A stretch of 10,149 nucleotides of DNA from UBA10103 sp964437185 (GTDB lineage Bacteria > Patescibacteriota > Minisyncoccia > Phycocordibacterales > UBA2100), in assembly GCA_964437185.1 (NCBI GenBank), contig CAYTFU010000019.1, positions 1 through 10,149 of the forward strand, in the 5' to 3' direction. The notes beneath the pieces were generated by a model. That model saw nothing but the letters and a program-made list of their open reading frames with translations, made no database searches and was not told the origin of the DNA. The position numbers and the translations under genes are program-made. Shown here one piece after another: positions 1 through 5,976 of this stretch (the stretch's first letter is position 1; each line of letters opens with the position of its first letter).

Positions 1-320
1 GAGATGCTGCTATTGCTTGTTGGAACAGAGGAACCGCCGCCTCCCCCACCTCCACCGCTGCCTGGCACAGGAACCGCAGAGAAAGGAAACTGCAAAAATC
101 CAGCTCGAATCTCGTACGAAGTTCCCGTGCTCACGCCAAGTGCCGGCTCCCCTATGGTGCTCCATAGTTGATAATCGGACGACGTGGCGTAGCCAGCAGG
201 CTGCAGGACGGGACTGAGTACCTTGTAATCGGTAGAGGTGAAATCATCGGCGCGCACGAATCCGCCTACTAAGAGTACGCACGCAAAAAGTAAAGTGGTC
301 GCCCACCGAGCGAAATGCAT
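1..320 (-). CDS. Exported protein with glycine-rich linker, C-terminus outside window
   Basis: A 106-codon open frame runs off the left edge from an ATG at 320. Residues 1-24 form a signal peptide: a short basic start (MHFARW), the hydrophobic stretch TTLLFACVLLVGGF, and a likely cut after VRA. Residues 25-80 carry a Ser/Thr/Tyr/Gly-rich segment (TDYKVLSPVLQPAGYATSSD, then W-S-T-I-G-E-P-A-L-G and Y-E-I-R-A-G-F). I recognise this style from exported CPR proteins but cannot name a family. A run of eight or more glycines (about residues 88-96) then acts as a linker to a missing C-terminal part. No Shine-Dalgarno is visible. A TATACT box seven bases upstream of the ATG would place transcription start at the ATG itself. 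The gene lies 74 bases past the double-LamG gene and may be transcribed separately. It is certainly coding; its function is unknown. Confidence 0.8.
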   Translation of the reverse strand, partial: MHFARWATTLLFACVLLVGGFVRADDFTSTDYKVLSPVLQPAGYATSSDYQLWSTIGEPALGVSTGTSYEIRAGFLQFPFSAVPVPGSGGGGGGGGSSVPTSNSSI

Positions 321-327
321 CTATGTA

Positions 328-333
328 AGTATA
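328..333 (-). promoter_or_regulatory. Candidate -10 box for the left-edge gene
   Basis: The minus strand reads TATACT, then seven bases, then the ATG at 320. This spacing would start the mRNA at or next to the ATG, giving a leaderless message. No good -35 hexamer is seen 16-18 bases upstream, so the call rests on the -10 alone. Confidence 0.35.
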
Positions 334-394
334 CCGCGCTCTACGCCATCACCCGGAAGATACGTGTGAACTTCGTTGAGCTAAAGGCGGAATC

Positions 395-1915
395 TCATAT
401 ACCGATTTTATAGAGCTGCATCACCTCCGACGCCGAAAGTGCGCGACTATAGATGCGAGCGTCGTCAATCGAACCGATGAAAAAATCCGTCGGCGTTCCT
501 CCGTCATATTCCTGCCCCATGGATACGCGATCAGATGTAGATTGCGTGTAATTCGTTGTATGCGTTGCATTCGAGACTCCGTCTATATAGACCGTGCCAA
601 GCGTGCCATTTTTTGTATAAAAAACGTGATGCCATGAACCATCTGCTACATCAATAGTAGAGGTGGCTTCGTAGGCACCCGAACCAGCGTCCCAGATTCG
701 TATAACATCACTGGTGATCATCATAAGCACAACATTACCTGCCCCTGAATCATTCCTCGTTATTATTCCCCCGTGAGGGACTCCCGATTGCGCGTTTATC
801 CACGCACCCATCGACATATTTCCCGTCACATCATTTGCCACCGCATCAATGTTTACGTAGTCGTTGACCCCATCAAAACGCAATCCCTGGCCCGTCTTCC
901 CCGCGACGGTCGTAGTGGAAGTAAAGCTAACGAGGCGTCCGGTATTTCCGCTCCCGCTGGCATCTTTCACGTTCTGAATAATATCGGGGCCATCAAACGT
1001 CCAGTGGCCGACGAGACCTTGCGCGAGGTTGGGAGGCGTGAAGGTAACATTGGCATAACCGCTCCCTATCGTTCCTGCTACATACAGCTTTTTCACCTCC
1101 TCCGCCGTAAGCCCCCGATTGTATATCTGCACATAATCAATATCGCCGTCCCAGAGACGACCGAAAGCGTTTACTTCCGCGCCAATATAAAATTGATCAC
1201 AGTTTTTAATGCCATCGGTAGTCGCTGATGATGCCTCGAGCTTTCCGTTAACGTATATCCTGGCGTTTACCTGGTCGTACGTCATTACAACGTGATACCA
1301 ACGATTCAACTGGAGCTCCGTCGTACTCATGCCACTACCACGAAAGGCGTTGTCAGCCGAATTTCGAAAACTAAACCCGACTTTTTTTATCGATGCAGGT
1401 ACTTCCCAGTCACCGAGGTAAAACCACCATCCACAATAGTAAACCTGATCCGTTTGCGTAGATGCGATGTAGTGCTGATACGCGCTATCAGCCCCTGGAT
1501 AATTGGCGATCCGCACCATTGCGGCCACACTTATCGTATCGAGAGCCTGAATAGACGGCGCGGCGTCGAAGTCGACGTAGTCATTTGACCCATCAAACGT
1601 GAGCGCTCGATTGTAGCGACCGGCAGTGGTAGTGGTCGACACGTACCCCGAAAGATGGCCATTGAGACTATTGCCACTTATGTCACGTACATTCAGCGTC
1701 ATGTCATCTGGATCAAAAGTCCAATGGCCGACGAGGCCTGAGATAGGAATTCGTGTGGAAAAAAATGTTTTGCCAGATACGCCTAGGTGGTTGACACGAG
1801 AAGCGGCGCGGGCTTCGCCCGCGCCGCCGAAAAGCACAAACGATACCACGATCACCATTAGCACTGCCGAGAAAGCTCGAGCACTTGAGAGAAAATGTTT
1901 AAAACGATACGTCAT
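395..1915 (-). CDS. Secreted double-LamG (concanavalin A-like) protein
   Basis: This 506-residue protein starts at the ATG at 1915, which overlaps the previous gene's TGA as ATGA. The frame stays open to a TTG at 1927, but that start has less support. Residues 1-37 form a signal peptide (basic MTYRFKHF, hydrophobic AFSAVLMVIVVSFVLFG, cut near GEARA). Two LamG-type beta-sandwich units follow, at about 60-282 and 300-506. Each opens with GLVGHWTFD, continues through D-x-SG and STTT to the FDG-ND-Y strand, and closes with a variant of Y-x-R-x-L-x-A-x-E-V-x-x-L-Y. LamG domains bind sugars or proteins in a calcium-dependent way in many families; the ligand here is unknown. There is no LPXTG signal or C-terminal membrane segment, so the protein is probably released or held by a partner. 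It is the last gene of the LamG operon. A perfect 11-bp inverted repeat lies within its signal-peptide codons. Confidence 0.93.
   Translation of the reverse strand: MTYRFKHFLSSARAFSAVLMVIVVSFVLFGGAGEARAASRVNHLGVSGKTFFSTRIPISGLVGHWTFDPDDMTLNVRDISGNSLNGHLSGYVSTTTTAGRYNRALTFDGSNDYVDFDAAPSIQALDTISVAAMVRIANYPGADSAYQHYIASTQTDQVYYCGWWFYLGDWEVPASIKKVGFSFRNSADNAFRGSGMSTTELQLNRWYHVVMTYDQVNARIYVNGKLEASSATTDGIKNCDQFYIGAEVNAFGRLWDGDIDYVQIYNRGLTAEEVKKLYVAGTIGSGYANVTFTPPNLAQGLVGHWTFDGPDIIQNVKDASGSGNTGRLVSFTSTTTVAGKTGQGLRFDGVNDYVNIDAVANDVTGNMSMGAWINAQSGVPHGGIITRNDSGAGNVVLMMITSDVIRIWDAGSGAYEATSTIDVADGSWHHVFYTKNGTLGTVYIDGVSNATHTTNYTQSTSDRVSMGQEYDGGTPTDFFIGSIDDARIYSRALSASEVMQLYKIGI
398..1738 (-). repeat. Two LamG coding repeats
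   Basis: The units run about 1738-1082 and 1018-398. They are strongest at their ends: the GLVGHWTFD start and the Y-R-L-x-A-x-E-V end. The closing motif near 406-470 closely resembles stretches at 2501-2560, 3217-3280 and 3907-3968 in the neighbouring triple-LamG gene. An 18-base match around CCAATGGCCGACGAGGCC (near 1720-1740) recurs at about 3835-3855. The units are diverged paralogues. Confidence 0.75.
1803..1827. repeat. Perfect 11-bp inverted repeat in signal-peptide codons
   Basis: Bases 1803-1813 and 1817-1827 are exact reverse complements with a three-base spacer, giving a very GC-rich hairpin. On the coding strand the loop region reads GCGAAGC, a sequence known to form unusually stable mini-hairpins. 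It encodes the A/G/E/R residues around the signal-peptidase cut site, about 30 codons into the message. There is no T-run after it, so it is not a terminator. Confidence 0.7.
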
Positions 1916-2490
1916 ATAAATCGCCAAGTTCCCAAAACATTCATCAGTAAGTCCTCATCCGATTTGTATGTGTACGCTTCGTAGAGAAATCCGCCGCGCA
2001 CAAACCATACCTCCACAGTATCACCGATGTCACCGTTGCTGCCATAAAACATCATACCCTTGGCCCCATCGACTGTGGCCGAGACGGGCTCATTGAGCGC
2101 GCCTGACGGTTGATCTTGTGCAAATCGCTCTTTCGTAATCGTCGCTTCCGCGTACGGCGTCACAAAAATCTGAAATCCCCTTGAAGCATCCTCATTTTCA
2201 AATACAAAACTCGCGGCGCCGTCTCCCTCATCGTGCTCCGTTACTATCAGGTCATCGGGATATTGAAGGGCAAATCGATATGACTGACTCGAGTAGTCCT
2301 TTGTCTCTGCTGATACGGCAACTGAACTTTGCTCGTCAGCGGCGGAGATGTCGCGAGGAGCGGTATCACTCGGAACAACTGAGTCGCCCTGCTGCCCAGA
2401 GTCAGGGAATGTAGTAAAACGAAACTGCCATCCGAGAGCAAAAAGAATTGCGACCAACCCAACGAGCGCGAAAATAGTGGTGCGCCTCAT
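1912..2490 (-). CDS. Membrane-anchored accessory protein, paralogue A
   Basis: A 192-residue protein with one N-terminal membrane segment (about 6-23, IFALVGLVAILFALGWQF) after a basic MRRTT, so the rest should face outside. A Ser/Asp/Gln-rich spacer (24-65) leads to a compact domain (66-192) containing Y-R-F-A-L-Q-Y-P, FQIFVTPYAE, QPSG, EVWFVRGGFLYE and the terminal W-R-F-I. The Y-x-F-x-x-x-Y-P opening suggests a PsbP-like fold, but I cannot assign a family. Over the last 88 residues it matches the protein encoded at 5401-5976 at roughly 40% identity by eye. Both ends use ATGA overlaps: its start overlaps the triple-LamG stop and its stop overlaps the double-LamG start. This implies coupled translation and a role linked to LamG proteins, perhaps export, folding or retention. 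Confidence 0.9.
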   Translation of the reverse strand: MRRTTIFALVGLVAILFALGWQFRFTTFPDSGQQGDSVVPSDTAPRDISAADEQSSVAVSAETKDYSSQSYRFALQYPDDLIVTEHDEGDGAASFVFENEDASRGFQIFVTPYAEATITKERFAQDQPSGALNEPVSATVDGAKGMMFYGSNGDIGDTVEVWFVRGGFLYEAYTYKSDEDLLMNVLGTWRFI

Positions 2491-4736
2491 ATGCCCAACT
2501 TATAGAGCTGCTTCACTTCAGTCGCCGAAAGCGCGCGGTTGTAGATGCGGACGTCGTCCATTTTGCCACTAAAGTGTTTGACGTTTGCGCCGCCAGACTC
2601 TCTAAAGTTACCTATGCGCAGAGGTGATGTGTTATTGGATAGCGATGTCGGTGCGCTACCCGAAACAGTGGGTGTGGCAGCATCTGCGACGCCATTTATA
2701 TAGAGCACCATCGTATTACCACTCGCTTGCCAGACAGACGCAACATGATACCAAGTATTTATGACCAACACCTGATTGCTTGTTATGCAGATTGAGCCGT
2801 TGCGCCAATCTGTATGATGATACACGCAGTAGCCAAGTGACCCGGTTGTATTCAGGTAATTCCCCCACACCTGCTGAGCGGGGGCTGCGTCCCATTTGGT
2901 CACAATTGCTCGTTGAATGGAAAAGCTATTAGTGTTCACCCAAGCCGTGATGGTCTGTGCCGTCGGCCCATCAAACGTGGTGGGATCTCCATGGGTGATG
3001 TAATCATTCGATCCATCAAAACTCAGCGCCTGGCCCATCTTCCCCGCAACGGTAGTCGTAGAAGTAAAGCCTGTGAGAAACCCGTGATTCGAGCTTCCAC
3101 TCGCGTCTTTCACGTTCTGCGTCATATCTCTCCCATCAAAGGTCCAGTGACCCGCGAGGCCGGATTTGAGATTTGGCTGATTCAATGAAGTATTTACGTG
3201 CACTGGCTCCCCGAGCTTATAAAGTTGCGCTACCTCCGCCGCCGAAAGCACTCGGTTGTAGAGCCGGACGTCGTCGATCAATCCGCCGAATGCGCTATTA
3301 GCAAACGTCGGGGTCTGTCCTAAGTAGCCATTATGATCTGCGTTTCCGTAGCCCAATCCGCTTCCGTCGGTACCATTTACGACAGTTACATCGGTTGCCA
3401 CTACCCCATCGACGTATAAAGTAGTGACGGAACCATTAAATGTCTGCCCTATGAAGTGCCACTTTCCATCAGAAGCTCGTGGAGTATTCACGTCGACACT
3501 ATAGAAATTAACGTCATCAGATTTAAAGTGGCCAAACCGAAATTTTCCTGAGGCTGTCTGTAGGAAATAACTTCTGTTGTCCCACACAACTCCAGCGTTT
3601 GCCTGCTCCGATGATCTTTTGACCCACGCAAATACAGACACAACATCATTCGTACGCAGGTCGAAAGAGGAATTATCCGTAACTGTCGTGCGATCGTCAC
3701 TTCCATCAAATTTGAGCGCCTGACCAATCTTACCAAGAGCCGTCGACGTCGACGTAAAGCCGACGAGCCTCCCAGTGTTCCCACTGCCGCTTTTGTCCGC
3801 GACGTTCTGCGTCATATCCTTCCCATCAAAGCTCCAATGGCCGACGAGGCCGGATTGGAGGTTGGGGATGCGCGTGGTCGCGCTCGTCCGCGTGCCTTGG
3901 CTCGCGCGATAAAATTGCGCGATTTCTGTCGCTGAAAGCGCGCGATTGTAGATACGGACGTCATCGATCAAACCTTTAAAGTACTGGTCGTTCTGATCTC
4001 CAAAACGCGGAGAATATCCGATATAAACGGGTTGTGACACCGTATATGCCGTCGTATACGAGCCGCTATTGTCTAACGCCCCATTAATATATATTCTCTT
4101 GCCTGTACCCCCACCATTTGTATCGTAGACGACGAGTACGTGCGTCCACTTGCCGAGCGGTACAGTTGCATTCGAAGCTATGTAGGGGGAATCAAAAGTG
4201 CCACCACCAACAGAGTGATATGCGTAAATCTTTCCATCAGCAAATTGGGCGACATCCCATGATCTCTGGTTGCCCGTCTCATCCCATTGATTGACCATTT
4301 GACCAAAATCACGCCAGTCTCCGGGCTTCATCCAGAAAGAGACTGAGAATGACGCTGTGGGAGAAGTATTCCCCGTTTGTATTCGATTCGAGGTACCATT
4401 AAATGTAAGAGCCTGTCCGATCATGCCCCCTGCTGTCGTCGTCGACGTAAATCCGACCAAGCGGCCCGTGTTCCCACTACCGCTTTTATCAACAACATTC
4501 TGCACCATATCCTTTCCATCAAATGTCCACCAACCCACGAGCCCAGGATTCAAATTGAGCGCGGTAAAAGAGATATTGGCGCGAACGGCGGCGTGGGTGG
4601 GAGAAGCGAAGAGGAGTAGAAATATAAACGCGCTCAAACCTGCTGCACGAAAAAAGTAGATACGTCTGTTGATAACAGCTTCCATGCTGATAACTTTACA
4701 CATTATACCCACCCGTATCATTGACTTTTTACTCAT
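2487..4736 (-). CDS. Secreted triple-LamG (concanavalin A-like) protein
   Basis: A 749-residue protein made almost entirely of three LamG-type units at about 65-278, 296-508 and 527-749. Each opens with a GLVGxWxFDGKDMxQNVxDxSG-type stretch, runs through GFTSTT and GQALxFDGS, and closes with a DDVRxYNRxLSAxEV end. The protein ends KLGI. The signal peptide is clear around residues 18-49 (NRR, then a FLLLFA core, cut after THA). Two starts are possible. The ATG at 4736 lies five bases after the NYN stop and suits reinitiation. The in-frame ATG at 4685 gives a more standard signal peptide, has a TATAAT 16 bases upstream, and would shorten the product by 17 residues. Neither has a Shine-Dalgarno. 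LamG repeats usually bind glycans or proteins; the target is unknown and no catalytic domain is visible. Its stop overlaps the next start as ATGA. Confidence 0.93.
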   Translation of the reverse strand: MSKKSMIRVGIMCKVISMEAVINRRIYFFRAAGLSAFIFLLLFASPTHAAVRANISFTALNLNPGLVGWWTFDGKDMVQNVVDKSGSGNTGRLVGFTSTTTAGGMIGQALTFNGTSNRIQTGNTSPTASFSVSFWMKPGDWRDFGQMVNQWDETGNQRSWDVAQFADGKIYAYHSVGGGTFDSPYIASNATVPLGKWTHVLVVYDTNGGGTGKRIYINGALDNSGSYTTAYTVSQPVYIGYSPRFGDQNDQYFKGLIDDVRIYNRALSATEIAQFYRASQGTRTSATTRIPNLQSGLVGHWSFDGKDMTQNVADKSGSGNTGRLVGFTSTSTALGKIGQALKFDGSDDRTTVTDNSSFDLRTNDVVSVFAWVKRSSEQANAGVVWDNRSYFLQTASGKFRFGHFKSDDVNFYSVDVNTPRASDGKWHFIGQTFNGSVTTLYVDGVVATDVTVVNGTDGSGLGYGNADHNGYLGQTPTFANSAFGGLIDDVRLYNRVLSAAEVAQLYKLGEPVHVNTSLNQPNLKSGLAGHWTFDGRDMTQNVKDASGSSNHGFLTGFTSTTTVAGKMGQALSFDGSNDYITHGDPTTFDGPTAQTITAWVNTNSFSIQRAIVTKWDAAPAQQVWGNYLNTTGSLGYCVYHHTDWRNGSICITSNQVLVINTWYHVASVWQASGNTMVLYINGVADAATPTVSGSAPTSLSNNTSPLRIGNFRESGGANVKHFSGKMDDVRIYNRALSATEVKQLYKLGI
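2490..4544 (-). repeat. Three tandem LamG coding repeats
   Basis: Units lie at about 4544-3903, 3851-3213 and 3158-2490, each 640-670 bases. Similarity is concentrated at both ends: the GLVGxWxFDGKDM start with the GFTSTT stretch, and the DDVRxYNR...EV end. The middle parts, which should hold the ligand-facing loops, differ strongly. This pattern suggests duplication followed by divergence of the binding face. Confidence 0.8.
4702..4707 (-). promoter_or_regulatory. Candidate internal -10 box (TATAAT)
   Basis: A perfect TATAAT on the minus strand lies 16 bases upstream of the alternative ATG at 4685 of the triple-LamG gene. It would give a leader of about nine bases and allow the LamG genes to be transcribed apart from the NYN gene. 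No convincing -35 is present. If the true start is 4736, this box is just coding sequence. Confidence 0.3.
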
Positions 4737-4748
4737 ACTTGTTACGAT
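4721..4748 (+). promoter_or_regulatory. Candidate plus-strand antisense promoter
   Basis: TTGACT at 4721-4726 and TACGAT at 4743-4748 are separated by 16 bases and point rightwards, opposite to all genes. A plus-strand terminator begins 15 bases further on, so any transcript would be only about 40 bases. The TTGACTTTT core is shared with the candidate promoter at 7071. Confidence 0.25.
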
Positions 4749-5302
4749 ATCGATGACGAACCTCTCCCCGCCCCGTGCGGGGGGATTTTGTTTTTTATGA
4801 GCTCAATATCGGAACGCAGTTTTTTGAGGTTTACATATTTAGCACGATCAAGAAGCTCCTTGGACACGTGACCCTTTACTGACATCACTATTACCCGTTT
4901 GTTTCGCGATTTAATCCGGTCGACGAGAGGGGCAAAATCGCTGTCTCCAGACATGAGGACTGCTGTATCGTACACTGAGACATTATCTAAGACATCCATA
5001 GTAAGCTCAACATCAAAATCGCCCTTCCATTGATACACGCCGCCCGCAAGTCGAATTTTCTTGACTGGCTTGGTGCGAACTTCAAAGCCACTCCTTTTAA
5101 GCATGTCGACGAACTGCTTTTGTTCAGGGCGACTCTCGTCCGTTGCGGTATAGACAAAAATATTTACCACTTCACATTCGCTGGAAAAATAGGTCTTGAG
5201 TCGTTCGTAGGATATGCGCCACCCAAGAGTCCTTTGAGAATAAAAGATGTTTGCTGCATCTATGAACACCGCGACTTTGCCCTTGGCGAATTTCCCGATC
5301 AT
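4742..5302 (-). CDS. NYN/LabA-like (DUF88, PIN-fold) putative ribonuclease
   Basis: A 186-residue protein from the ATG at 5302; an upstream in-frame TTG at 5362 is less likely. It opens with KVAVFIDAANIF, whose Asp15 is the first acidic residue of the NYN/PIN active site. GDFDVELTMD (Asp95, Asp97, Asp103) and MSGDSDFAPLV (Asp110, Asp112) supply the others. Secondary features alternate as in a PIN-like Rossmann fold, and length is normal for the family. NYN proteins are metal-dependent RNases or RNA-binding proteins in the cytoplasm; the RNA target is unknown. The start forms ATGA with the stop of a short upstream ORF (5299-5385). Five bases separate its stop from the triple-LamG ATG. Its last 13 or so codons (IPPHGAGRG...) run through a GC-rich hairpin that works as a terminator on the other strand, so this tail is probably not part of the fold. 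Confidence 0.92.
   Translation of the reverse strand: MIGKFAKGKVAVFIDAANIFYSQRTLGWRISYERLKTYFSSECEVVNIFVYTATDESRPEQKQFVDMLKRSGFEVRTKPVKKIRLAGGVYQWKGDFDVELTMDVLDNVSVYDTAVLMSGDSDFAPLVDRIKSRNKRVIVMSVKGHVSKELLDRAKYVNLKKLRSDIELIKNKIPPHGAGRGSSSIS
4763..4796 (+). terminator. Plus-strand intrinsic terminator inside the NYN 3' end
   Basis: Bases 4763-4771 (TCTCCCCGC) pair with 4777-4785 (GCGGGGGGA, one G-U pair) around a five-base loop. TTTTGTTTTTT follows at once. The T-run is only on the plus strand, so it would stop rightward transcription, yet no plus-strand gene is upstream. It overlaps the last codons of the minus-strand NYN gene. Confidence 0.6.
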
Positions 5303-5385
5303 ATGCCGAGTTTGTGGCACTGCTTTATTTCCGCCACGAAAAGAGCGATACGTGCTGCACAAACATACCTTCCACTCGACGTCAT
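5299..5385 (-). pseudogene. Short ORF resembling the C-terminus of a LamG protein
   Basis: An ATG at 5385 opens a 28-codon frame whose TGA overlaps the NYN ATG as ATGA. Its last 15 residues, ALFVAEIKQCHKLGI, match the end of the triple-LamG protein, ALSATEVKQLYKLGI, at 9 positions with V/I besides. The final 46 bases match that gene's end at about two thirds of positions, with several differences synonymous. This looks like the decayed 3' end of a lost LamG gene, in the place where operon order predicts one (after a membrane-anchored accessory gene). A TATACT box six bases upstream of the ATG would allow leaderless expression, so it may now serve as a coupling leader for NYN. The match is short and chance is possible. 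Confidence 0.35.
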
Positions 5386-5391
5386 TCCCCT

Positions 5392-5397
5392 AGTATA
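5392..5397 (-). promoter_or_regulatory. Candidate -10 box upstream of the short ORF and NYN gene
   Basis: TATACT on the minus strand lies six bases before the ATG at 5385 and just after the stop of the accessory gene at 5401. It could drive NYN and the LamG genes separately from the glycine-rich gene. The -35 region is weak. Confidence 0.35.
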
Positions 5398-5400
5398 CAA

Positions 5401-5976
5401 TCAAATAAACTTCCATTCCTTCATCACTCCTGAAAGCCACTCGTCGTTCTCTCTCTGGGTCGTAATTTCATACAAAAATCCATTGCGAATAAACCACACC
5501 TCTCGCATCTCAACCCCCTCAATTGTGCTAAAAAACATCTTGGCCGGCGTGCCGTCGATGATGATGTCTATCGGCTCGCGCATTGTGCCTGAGGGTAGAT
5601 CCTTTTTGAATTGCTCCTCGGTCACATATTCCTCCGCATACGGCACGACAAAAATCTGAAACTTTCTTCCCTCAGTTTCTTCAAACGTGATCGTGGTCGC
5701 GCTCGTGCCATCGTCGTACTCGTACACCTTCATGCTGCTCGGAATCATGATGGAAAAACTGAATATCAAACTCTTGTACTGATTGACGCCCGCACTCATG
5801 GGATGCGTGTACGCCTGCACCACTGTAGGCTCCTCGATCGTAGGAGCTGCAGTCACATCCGAACTTTTAGCGCCACCACGGACTACAACGAATCCAACAA
5901 TTAAAATCACGCCCAACAAAATCGCGCCGCCGTACACAAATCGCTTGTCAGAAAATTGTGACGGCAACATACTCAT
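5401..5976 (-). CDS. Membrane-anchored accessory protein, paralogue B
   Basis: A 191-residue protein starting at an ATG at 5976 that overlaps the glycine-rich gene's TGA as ATGA. A single membrane segment at about 13-32 (FVYGGAILLGVILIVGFVVV) follows a short charged start, so the remainder is probably outside the membrane. A Thr/Pro/Val spacer leads to the conserved domain (67-191): FSFSIMIPSSMKVYE, FQIFVVPYAEE, DLPSG, EVWFIRNGFLYE and the end W-K-F-I. It is a clear paralogue of the protein at 1912-2490 (about 40% identity by eye over the last 88 residues). It has no enzymatic motif I can see; a PsbP-like fold is possible. Coupling to an exported glycine-rich protein suggests a partner role, by analogy with paralogue A beside LamG proteins. 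Confidence 0.9.
   Translation of the reverse strand: MSMLPSQFSDKRFVYGGAILLGVILIVGFVVVRGGAKSSDVTAAPTIEEPTVVQAYTHPMSAGVNQYKSLIFSFSIMIPSSMKVYEYDDGTSATTITFEETEGRKFQIFVVPYAEEYVTEEQFKKDLPSGTMREPIDIIIDGTPAKMFFSTIEGVEMREVWFIRNGFLYEITTQRENDEWLSGVMKEWKFI

Noticed and set aside
773..1919. Several plus-strand frames of 97-151 residues
   Set aside because: They are shadows of the double-LamG gene; they lack domains and are rich in Arg/His from antisense codons.
1916..1927. TTG start for the double-LamG protein
   Set aside because: The ATG at 1915 forms an ATGA overlap with the previous stop, the same layout as the other junctions, and keeps an ideal signal peptide.
5303..5362. TTG start for the NYN protein
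   Set aside because: The added 20 residues have no family similarity; the ATG at 5302 begins directly before the first NYN strand.
5030..5659. 209-residue plus-strand frame
   Set aside because: It spans parts of two convincing minus-strand genes and the gap between them, with no domain or signal of its own.
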